A stretch of 64,000 nt of DNA from NCBI RefSeq assembly GCF_004138165.1, contig NZ_RYFF01000025.1, positions 22,099 to 86,098 of the forward strand, in the 5' to 3' direction. The stretch is from Candidatus Chloroploca sp. Khr17 (GTDB taxonomy: Bacteria; Chloroflexota; Chloroflexia; Chloroflexales; Chloroflexaceae). Under the pieces are notes generated by a model. That model was not told the DNA's origin and searched no databases. It saw nothing but the letters and a program-made list of their open reading frames with translations. This document shows, in pieces, positions 8,633 through 17,471 of this stretch; within the stretch, counting starts at the first letter, position 1; every line of letters starts with the position of its first letter. Position numbers and translations under genes: made by a program.

Positions 8633-9096
8633 TGAACAATAGACAGCGGGTGGCAACCGATCAGCCAACAACGTCAATGAGCCAGTCTCACGTGTCCCAA
8701 AAGGGGCTAGTACCTATGCTGCTTGTGTTTTTAATGCTGCTGACAGCCAGTACCCTGACCGTGATTGGTGAAGTGCTGCTGAAGCTTGGGGTCAATGTCG
8801 TCAGTGAGCAGGTCGGGGCTTTTTCGCTTGCGCCCGAGGTGCTCTGGGCCACATTTACGGACTGGCGGGTGATCAGTGGTTTTGTCCTGATCTTTGGGGG
8901 CGCGATCTTCTGGCTCGGGGTGATCTCGCGGGTGAACCTGTCGTTTGCCTATCCGCTACTGGCCCTCAATTATGTGCTTGTGCTGGTACCATCCCGTCTG
9001 GTGCTCAATGAGATGATTACGCCAACCAAGCTTATTGGGGCAGTGATTGTGGTGATCGGGGTGATTGTAATTACCTGGGGTGCCGCTAATCAGTGA
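8629..9096 (+). CDS. Small EamA/SMR-like membrane protein
   Basis: 155 residues. After a polar N-terminus of about 28 residues there are four hydrophobic segments: LLVFLMLLTASTLTVIGEVL, GFVLIFGGAIFWLGVI, FAYPLLALNYVLVLVPSRLV and LIGAVIVVIGVIVITWG. The pattern SFAYPLLALNYVLV...E resembles the small multidrug resistance/EamA-like flippases found in lipid-linked sugar pathways (for example ArnE/F). Transport of a lipid-linked intermediate is an inference from neighbours. It overlaps the genes on both sides. Confidence 0.65.
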   Translation: MMNNRQRVATDQPTTSMSQSHVSQKGLVPMLLVFLMLLTASTLTVIGEVLLKLGVNVVSEQVGAFSLAPEVLWATFTDWRVISGFVLIFGGAIFWLGVISRVNLSFAYPLLALNYVLVLVPSRLVLNEMITPTKLIGAVIVVIGVIVITWGAANQ

Positions 9097-9109
9097 TGAA
9101 AGGCGGGGC

Positions 9110-11131
9110 ATGAAGGGGTTTCTGGTTCCTGCTGGCTTGCTCGCTGCCGCACTCACGCTCTGGATTTTTGCCTATCAGGTACCGTTCCGTCAGGTGATCC
9201 ACGTCGGTGGCGAGGTCACGACTCAGCGCCGCTTTGATGATCAACCCTTTTTGCTGCGGGTCAATGGCTCTGAACCTGCCGATCGCGTGGCTGACCCCGA
9301 CCAACCCGAGGCGTGGCTCTGGTGGTGGGAAGTGCTTGAACGTACGGGTGGCCGTTCTTACCGCTGGACAACCGCTGAGTCAACGCTGCTCGTGCCCGGT
9401 GTCGGTGGTCAGACCTATCTGGTTGAGCTTGTAGCAGGCGGTCAACCTGGTGGGGTGATGACAACCTGGGAGACCGGGGAGGGACGGCGCACCACGCTGT
9501 TTTTGCCCGAGGGAGGCCCACGCCGCTACCTGCTCCTCGCGGCCACCGAGGGCAATGGTGATCTCCGCATCATTATGCGCACGCCGCCGTTTGAAGCTCC
9601 CGGTGATCGGCGTGAACTCGGTTTTGTGCTCTATGATCTTCGCCTGCAAGGCGTTGATCAGGGGCTGCACACCCCTGCCTGGCCGCAGTTGCTCTGGCTC
9701 GGTGTGGCCTTGCTCGCCCTCTATGCCTGGGTGCTAGCCGCTGGGGCTGGCCGCAGTGGTGCGGTTGCGCTGGCAAGCCTTGGCATGCTCGCAGCAGCGG
9801 CAACCCTGATCTGGCAGCGCCCCGCCCTGACCCTCTTTACCAGCCTGATCGCCCAGTTAACCCTGATCGGGGCGACAGCAACCCTACTTGCCGCGTGGGC
9901 TGCACGCTCTTTCGGCGAGCGCCATCGGCTGGTGGCTGGCCTCGCACCGGTTGTCGGATTGGTCACAGCCGCCTTTGCGCTCCGCATGGCTGGCATGCTC
10001 CACCCACACGCCCTCTACAGCGATACGATGCTGCAGGCCAATAAGCTCTTTGAGGCCAGCCTTGGGCAAATCTTTATGACGGCCGGCTTGCCAACCGCGA
10101 CCGGAGGCGGCGTGGGGCCGTATCCGCCGGCCCCTTTCCTGGTGATGATGCCGGCCATGCTGCTGGTTGAGTCGAGTGCGGCCAACCGCATCCTGATAGT
10201 GCAGACAGGAACGGCCCTGCTCGATAGCCTGGTTATGGTCGCGCTCTGGGTAATGCTACGGCACGCTGGTTATCGTCAACGGGTGGCCTTGCTTGCCCTG
10301 ACAGGCTATCTGCTGCCCGTGACGGCCCTCGAATCCTTTTCCGTGGGTGAACTGGCCAATCTGAGCGGTCAGGCGCTGGCAATCCCGCTGCTGCTGCTGC
10401 TCGCTCTGGGGGCAGGAGCGCGACCGACAGGCCCTGTTAGCCGACCCGCGCCCGCGCTGGTCAGCCTGCTTGGCGTCGCGCTTGCCGTCGCGCTCGTCGC
10501 CCACTCAGGGGTAACGCTCTCGATCGGGGCGGTGATGGCTGCGGCCTGGCTGATCGCCCTGCTCGACTACCTCCGCCAACACGATGGCCCGTTCAACCTC
10601 ATGCGCCTGAGCCTGGTTGCAGCGTTGGCCCTCGGGTTCGTGCTGGTCTTTTATTACACGGCGCCGGTCTATCTCGCCAGCCTGCGTGAGCGGGGCGGGG
10701 GTGAAGCGGTGAGGGGAATGGGGTTACCTGCGATTATGGTCGATACCGCCAGAGGCATCCTCGGGCTGGCCCCGCCAGGGCGACGATCCATTGCGATCCC
10801 CTTTGTGCTGAGCCTCGCGGCCCTTGGCGGGCTCGCGCTGATCTGGGCGCAACGGCACCTGCAACCCCGCGCACGAGCCTTACGCGCCACCCTACTGGTC
10901 TGGTGGCTCGGCACCCTGCTCACCCAGGGCTTGCTGCTCGTCGCCGACCAGGGCGTGCGCTGGGGGCTCTTCCTCTACCCAGCCCTCTGCCTGAGCGCGG
11001 GGCTCTTGCTCGGAGCCTTCTGGCAACGCGGGCGGGCGGGCCGGTTGGTCAGCAGTCTGATGGTTGCCTACATCATCAGCTACGGCATGATCCACTGGAT
11101 CATCCAGGTACGCGATTATTTTCACATCTAA
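9110..11131 (+). CDS. Large polytopic membrane protein, possible GT-C-like glycosyltransferase
   Basis: About 673 residues. It has an N-terminal membrane anchor, a roughly 150-residue extracytoplasmic beta-rich domain (about 30-190), then ten or more hydrophobic segments to the C-terminus. This layout, next to an EamA/SMR-like carrier and two methyltransferases, fits a GT-C-type enzyme or another cell-envelope assembly protein. I see no diagnostic GT-C motif, although an acidic residue pattern (HPHALYSDTMLQANKLFE) lies in a loop between membrane segments. The ATG at 9110 begins MKGFLVPAGLLAAALTLWIF. The frame extends back to an ATG at 9080 inside the previous gene. Confidence 0.6.
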   Translation: MKGFLVPAGLLAAALTLWIFAYQVPFRQVIHVGGEVTTQRRFDDQPFLLRVNGSEPADRVADPDQPEAWLWWWEVLERTGGRSYRWTTAESTLLVPGVGGQTYLVELVAGGQPGGVMTTWETGEGRRTTLFLPEGGPRRYLLLAATEGNGDLRIIMRTPPFEAPGDRRELGFVLYDLRLQGVDQGLHTPAWPQLLWLGVALLALYAWVLAAGAGRSGAVALASLGMLAAAATLIWQRPALTLFTSLIAQLTLIGATATLLAAWAARSFGERHRLVAGLAPVVGLVTAAFALRMAGMLHPHALYSDTMLQANKLFEASLGQIFMTAGLPTATGGGVGPYPPAPFLVMMPAMLLVESSAANRILIVQTGTALLDSLVMVALWVMLRHAGYRQRVALLALTGYLLPVTALESFSVGELANLSGQALAIPLLLLLALGAGARPTGPVSRPAPALVSLLGVALAVALVAHSGVTLSIGAVMAAAWLIALLDYLRQHDGPFNLMRLSLVAALALGFVLVFYYTAPVYLASLRERGGGEAVRGMGLPAIMVDTARGILGLAPPGRRSIAIPFVLSLAALGGLALIWAQRHLQPRARALRATLLVWWLGTLLTQGLLLVADQGVRWGLFLYPALCLSAGLLLGAFWQRGRAGRLVSSLMVAYIISYGMIHWIIQVRDYFHI

Positions 11132-11143
11132 GTTTTTTCATAC

Positions 11144-11172
11144 AAAAAGGGCCAGCTAAGCTGGCCCTTTTT
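11144..11172. terminator. Bidirectional intrinsic terminator
   Basis: AAAAAGGGCCAGC and GCTGGCCCTTTTT pair perfectly around TAA, giving a stem with a U-tract on both strands. It lies between convergent genes ending at 11131 (+) and 11190 (-). Confidence 0.85.
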
Positions 11173-11189
11173 GATCTACCTCAAAAAAC

Positions 11190-11594
11190 TTACTCGTCGC
11201 GGGCGATATCACGGACAACGTCGGTGACCGAGAGAATGCCCAGGGGCTTTTTGCCCTCATCGCTATCATCAAGAACGACCACACGATGAATCCGCCGCTC
11301 CATCATCAATTTACTCGCATCCTGCATCGTATCCTGGCTGCGCACCGAAACAACATCAGTCACCATAATATGACCAGCCGTCAGACCGCGCCAATGCTTC
11401 CAATACTGCTCATAGAGCCGCGCATTAACAAGGTCAGTGCGCGAGATGAGCCCGATCATATCTCCATCCTCATTAATTACAATGAGGGCACTGACATCAT
11501 TATCGGCCATTTGCCGCGCAACATCCTGAATCGGGGTATCGCGTGAGCAGGTAAGCACACCATGATGCATAATCTCACTGACCAGACGCTCCAT
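11190..11594 (-). CDS. Tandem CBS-domain protein
   Basis: 134 residues made almost entirely of two CBS domains: MERLVSEIMHHGVLTCSRDT...GLISRTDLV and AGHIMVTDVVSVRSQDT...GILSVTDVV. Such stand-alone Bateman modules bind adenosine nucleotides and regulate partners. The ATG at 11594 gives the natural start of the first CBS domain, with AAAGGA about 11 bases upstream. The frame is open for 28 more codons upstream that look unrelated. No obvious partner gene is adjacent. Confidence 0.85.
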   Translation of the reverse strand: MERLVSEIMHHGVLTCSRDTPIQDVARQMADNDVSALIVINEDGDMIGLISRTDLVNARLYEQYWKHWRGLTAGHIMVTDVVSVRSQDTMQDASKLMMERRIHRVVVLDDSDEGKKPLGILSVTDVVRDIARDE

Positions 11595-11759
11595 ACAGAG
11601 GGATCCTTTCGCGCAAAAGAAGACGACCTTGTGAAGAATTCTACATACGAGTGTAACGGGACTGACACATTGCGTCAACTACCAATGCGGGTAGGACTGC
11701 CCATTCGTTTGTCAGTACCCTTTTGGTGAGCATCGGCACGACAGGATCGTTATGCTCGG

Positions 11760-13565
11760 TCACTGACGTGTCCAGGTCAGGAGATTCCAGGTAAAGGGAG
11801 CCGTTGGGTCGGCCTCGATCCCGAGGATCGTCGGATTCGCAAGAACCAGATCCACACGTTGGAAGAGAGGCAAGACCGGGAGTTCCTGGGTAAAGAGCTG
11901 TTGCTGCTTGAGGTAGGCGGCAAGTCGTTCCTGGCGATCGAGGGAAGTTGTTGCCACACGGATCGCCCGGTCGGCCTCAAAGAAACACCAGCCCGAGAAG
12001 TTGTTGCCTGTCCAGCCATTGCTCTCATTCGGCACACCCGCACAGCTCCAGCGCTCCCATCCACGGGGGTCAGGCCCGGCGATCCAGGCAAAGAGGGCGA
12101 GATCAAACGTGCGGCGGAAGAGTTGGCCCTCAGGACTATAGAGGGTTGTGGTCGGCAATTCTTGCACCGAGATCCCAAGGCCAACGCCCGCCAGATCATC
12201 GCGAATCTGTTCAGCGGTGGCAACGCGGAGGGGGGAACCCTGGGTCGTAATGAGATTGAGAATGAAGGGTTGACCGGCCACTTCGCGCAAACCATCGCCA
12301 TCCGTATCAACGATGCCAACTTCATCAAGCAACTGCCGTGCCAGATCAGGATTGAAGGGATAGCGCGTCAACTGATCAAGCGGTGCTGCGGCCCAATGCT
12401 CAGGCACAATCCAGCTTTCCAGCACACGGCCATAGCCGCCGAGCAACGTCGCATTCATCGCCTCGCGATTGATCGCGTGGGCAATAGCCCGACGCACACG
12501 AATATCTTGCAAGGCCGCCACATCAAGATTGAAATCGAAATGTTCCCAGATCGGGCTATTGACCGCATCAACCATCAGCAAACCAGCCTCGGCATCGGCA
12601 CGAAGCGCCGTCAGGAGCTCGGGAGGAGGCTGATTGAGTGCGACGACATCGAGACTTCCACCGGCGACTGACGTACGCAAGAGATCAACGTTATCACGAA
12701 AGACAACGCTAATGCCCGTGATGCTCTCGTTGGCCTCGGGATAGAACGGATTGCGGGCCAACCGGGCACTGCCCGGCTCACGGCGTTCGAGCATAAACGG
12801 GCCATAGCCCACCGGCTTGAGGGCAAACTCACTCATCATGAAATCATCGAGTGGCTGATCGGCCAGCAGATGGCGCGGAAGGGGGGTAAAGTAGGTACTC
12901 GCATACGCCGGATCAACAAAATCAGGCTTCAACACGGCGCGCGTCGTATAGGGGTCGACGAGCTCATAGCGTTCGAGCAAGGCCAGTTTATCGTTCGTCT
13001 CTTGGCCCAGATTGATCTGGCGCGCCAATTCGTAGGCAAAGAGCGAGTCTTCAGCGGTCAACGGCGTTCCATCTGACCAGACAAGGTCAGGGTTCCAACG
13101 GAAGGTCACATTGATCTGTTCGACGGTCGTGATCGTCTCAGTTGGGGTCGGGCTAATGAGGCCGAGCGAGTCAAGATAGACCTCGACCTCGGTGAAGGCC
13201 ACATCGCCATTCTCGAAACTGGGCACACGTTCAAGGACGCCGGTGTTCGTATAGGTATAGCCCATGAGCAACAGGGGCGAAGGAAAGAGCAACTCGGCCA
13301 GCGACGCGCTCACCCGTTCATCGGCACTATCAATGTGGTAAGGCAAGAGATCAGCTGGTTCAGCAGCGAGCCCGATGCGCACGCTGCCTGCGCTGACAAC
13401 CGGTGGTTCTGTCGCCACGAGTGCCTCGGTTGCGTCAGGCAACTGCGCACCTGCAACCGTTGGGGTAGGCGGAAGCGTCACCGTGCGTTCAACGCCCCCC
13501 TCAATCTGACAGGCACCCAAGAGCAAAACCCAGAGCAAGATAGAGAAGAGAAGAGATTTTTTCAT
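11760..13565 (-). CDS. ABC transporter substrate-binding lipoprotein (SBP_bac_5, peptide/nickel type)
   Basis: 601 residues. The lipoprotein signal MKKSLLFSILLWVLLLGACQ has lipobox LGAC. A Thr/Pro linker leads to the family-5 binding fold (RIGLAAEPADLLPYHI, TFRWNPDLVWSDGTPLTAED, PVGYGPFMLERREPGSARLA, DIRVRRAIAHAINREAM, NPDLARQLLDEVG). It should sit on the outer membrane-facing surface and deliver oligopeptides or a similar solute to a permease. No permease or ATPase genes are adjacent, so it is an orphan here. There is no Shine-Dalgarno on the coding strand; the promoter at 13578-13607 predicts an almost leaderless mRNA. Confidence 0.88.
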   Translation of the reverse strand: MKKSLLFSILLWVLLLGACQIEGGVERTVTLPPTPTVAGAQLPDATEALVATEPPVVSAGSVRIGLAAEPADLLPYHIDSADERVSASLAELLFPSPLLLMGYTYTNTGVLERVPSFENGDVAFTEVEVYLDSLGLISPTPTETITTVEQINVTFRWNPDLVWSDGTPLTAEDSLFAYELARQINLGQETNDKLALLERYELVDPYTTRAVLKPDFVDPAYASTYFTPLPRHLLADQPLDDFMMSEFALKPVGYGPFMLERREPGSARLARNPFYPEANESITGISVVFRDNVDLLRTSVAGGSLDVVALNQPPPELLTALRADAEAGLLMVDAVNSPIWEHFDFNLDVAALQDIRVRRAIAHAINREAMNATLLGGYGRVLESWIVPEHWAAAPLDQLTRYPFNPDLARQLLDEVGIVDTDGDGLREVAGQPFILNLITTQGSPLRVATAEQIRDDLAGVGLGISVQELPTTTLYSPEGQLFRRTFDLALFAWIAGPDPRGWERWSCAGVPNESNGWTGNNFSGWCFFEADRAIRVATTSLDRQERLAAYLKQQQLFTQELPVLPLFQRVDLVLANPTILGIEADPTAPFTWNLLTWTRQ

Positions 13566-13577
13566 ATCTAAGGAGGC

Positions 13578-13607
13578 ATTGTAGCGGATCAGGTTCTAAT
13601 TGTCTAA
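13578..13607 (-). promoter_or_regulatory. Promoter giving a near-leaderless mRNA
   Basis: On the minus strand TTAGAC (13602-13607), 18 bases and TACAAT (13578-13583) lie just 12 bases before the ATG at 13565, so transcription would start within about six bases of the start codon. Confidence 0.5.
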
Positions 13608-13638
13608 TGTCCTATCAGCTGTACCTGTTCACACGTCT

Positions 13639-13702
13639 CCTGGGAGCGCGGGCGGCTCGCCCGCATCCAGACCCGAGCGGGCGAGCCGCCCGCGCTCCCA
13701 GG
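13639..13702. repeat. Long palindrome with CTGGGAGCG arms
   Basis: Arms 13639-13663 and 13678-13702 (25 bp, perfect) enclose 14 bases. The arm ends are shared with the palindrome at 5638-5712, identifying a dispersed GC-rich family. It lies between two divergent genes. Confidence 0.8.
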
Positions 13703-13754
13703 GTGGTGCTTTACCCCAAGTCTGAACAGGCCCTATCAGCTCAGGCAGGCTTGG

Positions 13755-13784
13755 TTGACAAAACAAAACAAGACGGGTTACAAT
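13755..13784 (+). promoter_or_regulatory. Promoter of the APH-family gene
   Basis: TTGACA (13755-13760), an 18-base spacer and TACAAT (13779-13784). The upstream-most ATG of the following reading frame lies within this region, which argues for the downstream ATG at 13833. Confidence 0.65.
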
Positions 13785-13832
13785 CTCGCTACGCATGTTC
13801 TGAAAATTTGCCGGTATGACTGTACAGAAACA

Positions 13833-15230
13833 ATGACCCTCCCTTCGCTACCAATTCGGTATGAAAATCATATTGCCCTTGGGCATCCTGATCGCCGTCG
13901 GGTGCTCGTCTTGCCCGATGCCGACGGATGGCGCCTGCCAACGTTTGTTGAGGCTGAAGGCCACTTCTGGCAGGAGATCGGGCATATCAATCACTGGATG
14001 GCTGAACATCTCGGGCTAGCGGCGACCACCCTACGTTGCCTGGCGATCAATTATACGCCCGACGACGAGGTACTCTCTAAAGTCTATGCCGCCGTACTCG
14101 AAGAACGGGTTCCTATTCTGCCCCACGAGGCTTCCTGGGTCTCAGCCGAAGAGGTCTTGACCCTGCCCCTGGCGGTGGAAGAACATCGGACGGCCCTGGT
14201 TGACTGGTTTGCCTGGTACAGTGCAAGTGCGACACCTGCGCCAGCCCTACGGACGCCATGGTATATGCCAGGCTGGTATGAAGCTGCGGTTGCATGGGCC
14301 AACCACACCCTGCATCAACACCAGATGCGGCTCACCGGCCAGCCGATCCAACTCCGTTCATGGCAGCGGTCGGCAATTGTGCGCCTGCCGACTGACCAGG
14401 GCGCGGCCTATTTGAAAGTGGTACCCCCAGTGGCGCACTACGAGCCAGCCCTGACTACAGTCCTGGCTGCGCTGACGCCACGCCGTGTGGCCCAGCCAAT
14501 TGCGCTTGATCAGCAGCACGGGCGGTTGCTGATGCATGAAGTACAGGGCACCAGTTTGATGCTCTACCGTGACGATGATGATCTCGCCCTCTGGCAACAG
14601 GCCCTCGCCGAATTTGCCACCCTCCAGATTGCGACGGCCAGCCATCTAGGCGACCTGCGGGCAACTGGCCTCCCAACACGCCCACTCGCTGAACTCGAGC
14701 GCTACGTGATGGCCCTGCTCCACGATCTTCCCGCCACCCTGCCCAACCGTCCAGCCGGGCTTTCCCGCCACGAACGCGAACGGCTGCGCCAGCTGGCCGG
14801 GCAACTCAGTAGGCGCTGGGAAGCGCTCCAGAGCGACGGCATTCCCCTGGCGCTCGAACATGGTGATTTCTGGGCCGGGCAGGTACTGATCAACGAGAAC
14901 GCCTTTGTCTTTCTCGACTGGGCCGACAGTTCACTCAGCCATCCCTTCTTTAGCCTACTGCTCTTGCTGGTCGAGAGCGAGGATTTCTTGCCCGATATTC
15001 CCAACGTACGCGAACGCCTGCGTGATGCCTATCTTGAGCCGTGGGCCTCGGTTGTGCCAGGGATCAACCTGGTGCATACCTTCGAGCAGACCCAACTGCT
15101 CGCCGCGCTCCAACAGGCCGTCTATTACCATACGGTTGTCTTGCCCAGCCTCGAAGTCAAGTGGGAACTCGAACTCATGCCTCCGTTTTACCTCAAAATG
15201 GCCCTCCGGCTCAGCGAGAACGAAGGATAG
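13833..15230 (+). CDS. Aminoglycoside phosphotransferase-family kinase with extra N-terminal domain
   Basis: 465 residues. The first 140 or so form a separate domain (GHPDRRRVLVLPDADGWRLP, WASAEEV-like SWVSAEEVLTLPL) resembling a Nudix fold without a Nudix box; this is tentative. The rest is an APH/choline-kinase fold: AAYLKVVPP (lysine strand), the Brenner loop EHGDFWAGQVLI (H343, D345) and FLDWADSS (D362). The usual Asn of HGDxxxxN is Gln (Q350). The family phosphorylates small alcohols or antibiotics; the substrate is not evident. No Shine-Dalgarno precedes the ATG. The start is chosen because the promoter overlaps the upstream alternative. Confidence 0.75.
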   Translation: MTLPSLPIRYENHIALGHPDRRRVLVLPDADGWRLPTFVEAEGHFWQEIGHINHWMAEHLGLAATTLRCLAINYTPDDEVLSKVYAAVLEERVPILPHEASWVSAEEVLTLPLAVEEHRTALVDWFAWYSASATPAPALRTPWYMPGWYEAAVAWANHTLHQHQMRLTGQPIQLRSWQRSAIVRLPTDQGAAYLKVVPPVAHYEPALTTVLAALTPRRVAQPIALDQQHGRLLMHEVQGTSLMLYRDDDDLALWQQALAEFATLQIATASHLGDLRATGLPTRPLAELERYVMALLHDLPATLPNRPAGLSRHERERLRQLAGQLSRRWEALQSDGIPLALEHGDFWAGQVLINENAFVFLDWADSSLSHPFFSLLLLLVESEDFLPDIPNVRERLRDAYLEPWASVVPGINLVHTFEQTQLLAALQQAVYYHTVVLPSLEVKWELELMPPFYLKMALRLSENEG

Positions 15231-15263
15231 TGCCCAATACCTTGCATATAAGACGGATAGTTT

Positions 15264-15344
<81 letters not shown>

Positions 15345-15366
15345 AACACGAGTCAACTGTATGCGC

Positions 15367-15699
15367 TCAGGTATCAGTCGTGGCGAGTTGCTGCAACATC
15401 GCCTGGGTATCAATCAGGTGATTGTTAAAGATGCTGCGGGCAAGCTCTAGCAACTCGGCAAGCAACGGGTCACGCAGGCGATAAAAGACACTGGTACCAT
15501 CTTTGCGGGTCTCAACAATGTTGCGCGTGCGCAAGATCGCCAGTTGCTGCGACACACTCGACTGATCCACCCCAAGCGCGGCCTGCAGGTCGGTCACGCT
15601 CTTTTCCCCGGCGATCAGCTGCTCAAGAATGACCAGGCGTAACGGATGGCCGAGCGCTTTGAAGAACTCGGCTTTGAACTGATGAAGAGGTTGATACAT
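15367..15699 (-). CDS. ArsR-family transcriptional regulator
   Basis: 110 residues of winged helix: FFKALGHPLRLVILEQLIAG, SVTDLQAALGVDQSSVSQQLAILR as recognition helix and TSVFYRLRDPLL as wing. The protein lacks the ELCVC cysteine pair of metal-sensing ArsR/SmtB members, so the inducer may not be a thiol-bound metal. Its ATG overlaps the stop of the SulP gene by one base (TAATG), with AAGGTG inside that gene, so it is translationally coupled. An inverted repeat before the SulP gene is a likely operator. Confidence 0.9.
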   Translation of the reverse strand: MYQPLHQFKAEFFKALGHPLRLVILEQLIAGEKSVTDLQAALGVDQSSVSQQLAILRTRNIVETRKDGTSVFYRLRDPLLAELLELARSIFNNHLIDTQAMLQQLATTDT

Positions 15700-17444
15700 T
15701 ATGTCACCTTCGCCTCAAACGCCAGACGTTCCTGGGCTTGCTGCAAGACAATGCAACGCTCGCCGTGGGCATGGCAATGGGGGCACCCCGCCACCATCCG
15801 CCGCTCGTGCAACTCGACAATCACATCAGCAGAACTCCAGTAGATGTAGCGCATACCAATCTTCTCGGCAAGCCCGGTGCGCTGAAAGAGCTCCATCACC
15901 GCTGGCTGCAAGGCGGTAAAGAAGATCTCGCCGCCACGGGCGCGATGCTCTTCGACAATCTGGCTGATCGCCTGGGTGCCCATCACATCGATCATGGGCA
16001 CCCCGCGCATGCTGATGATGAGACTATAATACTCGTTCGCATGCTTGAAGGCTTCAAGAATCGTATTGACACTGCCAAAAAAGAGCGGGCCGGTCAGATA
16101 ATAGACATGGATGCTTGGGCAGGTGGCGGTAATGGGAAAGCCCTGCTGCTGCATCTTTTCGGCATTAATGGGCTCGCTCGTGACGGTGGTACTGATGGCC
16201 GACTGACGCAGGTAAATAATAGCCGACAGGCTGATCCCAATCATAATCGCCTGAGTCAAATCGAGAGCGGCGGTCGCGATCATGGTCACGAAAAAGCCAA
16301 TGACGGCATGTTTCAGGCCACTGTGGATAAAAAAGTGGATGCTCTCCCATTCATTCATCCGCCAGGCCGTGACCAGCAAAACCCCGGCAAGGGCAGCCAG
16401 CGGCACACGGCTAATCAGGGGGGCCAACACAAAGACACTGAGCAAGAGCACAAGCGAATGCACGATGCTCGTCACGCGCGTGACACCCCCACTCTTGATC
16501 GCCACACTCGTCCGGGCAATGGCAGCCGTGGCCGGCACGCCGCCAAAAAAGGGGATGATCAGGTTGCCAATGCCCTGCGCCAGCAACTCTTGATTGCTCT
16601 CAAACCGTCGTCCACTCATCGTCGCCCCCACCGAACCACAGAGCAAACTCTCGATCGCGCCGAGGGCAGCAATCGAAACGGCAGGCAAGAGCAGATCATT
16701 CAGTTCGAGCCAGGGGATCGCGCCAAAGGTAAGGCGCTGGTCGAGCAAAATTGTCTGTGGGATTGTACCGATGACCGGGATATCCCAGCCCACCACGGCC
16801 ACCAGGATCGTCACGAGCACCATGCCGACCAGCGAACCAGGGATCACCCGGGTCAAGCGCGGCATCATGATCATCACTGCCATCACCAGTACCGTCACCA
16901 GGATCGTACGCCAATCGGGCATCAACGGATGCGTGAAATAGTGCAACAGCCGCTCGAACGCATTCTCGGCGGGGGGAGTCGTCACGCCGAGCACATTGTC
17001 GAGCTGCCCGATCACAATAATGAGCGCAATGCCGCTGGTAAAACCCGCAATGACTGGTGAGGGAATGAACGAAATGTAGCGGCCAAGACGAAAGAGTCCC
17101 AGCAAGAGAATGAAGATCCCGGCCATCAACGCCGTAACCCAGAGCCCACCTAAGCCATAGCGTTGGGCCACGACGATCAATACCGCCGACATTGCCCCCG
17201 TCGGCCCAGAAATCTGAAAACTCGCCCCACTCAAGCCCCCAATGATGATCCCAGCGAGAATCGCCGTCACGAGCCCTGCGGCGGCATCAGCGCCTGACGC
17301 GACCCCAAACGCCAGGGCCAGGGGCAAACTGACGGCCCCGACCGTGATGCCCGCCAGCAGATCTCGCCGCAAGGTGTCGCCGTTGTACCCGGCAAATTCG
17401 TGACGCAACTGCTCAACCAGCGGAAGCTGCGCAAGACGCTGCAT
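15699..17444 (-). CDS. SulP (SLC26) anion permease with STAS domain
   Basis: About 581 residues. The SulP core begins LRRDLLAGITVGAVSLPLALAFGVASG, continues through GLVTAILAGIIIGGLSG and QISGPTGAMSAVLIVV, and has about ten or more further membrane segments. A C-terminal STAS domain follows (VYYLTGPLFFGSVNTILEAF, SLIISMRGVPMIDVMGTQAI). The family moves sulfate, bicarbonate or dicarboxylates. A short tail beyond STAS, CPHCHAHGERC, carries three Cys and two His and could bind a metal. The ATG at 17444 has AAGGA about 11 bases upstream; the ATG at 17456 directly abuts that site. It is coupled to the ArsR gene. Confidence 0.9.
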   Translation of the reverse strand: MQRLAQLPLVEQLRHEFAGYNGDTLRRDLLAGITVGAVSLPLALAFGVASGADAAAGLVTAILAGIIIGGLSGASFQISGPTGAMSAVLIVVAQRYGLGGLWVTALMAGIFILLLGLFRLGRYISFIPSPVIAGFTSGIALIIVIGQLDNVLGVTTPPAENAFERLLHYFTHPLMPDWRTILVTVLVMAVMIMMPRLTRVIPGSLVGMVLVTILVAVVGWDIPVIGTIPQTILLDQRLTFGAIPWLELNDLLLPAVSIAALGAIESLLCGSVGATMSGRRFESNQELLAQGIGNLIIPFFGGVPATAAIARTSVAIKSGGVTRVTSIVHSLVLLLSVFVLAPLISRVPLAALAGVLLVTAWRMNEWESIHFFIHSGLKHAVIGFFVTMIATAALDLTQAIMIGISLSAIIYLRQSAISTTVTSEPINAEKMQQQGFPITATCPSIHVYYLTGPLFFGSVNTILEAFKHANEYYSLIISMRGVPMIDVMGTQAISQIVEEHRARGGEIFFTALQPAVMELFQRTGLAEKIGMRYIYWSSADVIVELHERRMVAGCPHCHAHGERCIVLQQAQERLAFEAKVT

Positions 17445-17471
17445 AGATCCACACATCCTTTTCTTAAATAA

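Noticed and set aside
11859..12671. Plus-strand open frame, 270 codons
   Set aside because: It is antisense to the substrate-binding lipoprotein, which has clear family motifs.
15738..17060. Plus-strand open frame, 440 codons
   Set aside because: It is antisense to the SulP permease; its composition (His/Gln/Asp-rich) is that of a shadow of membrane codons.
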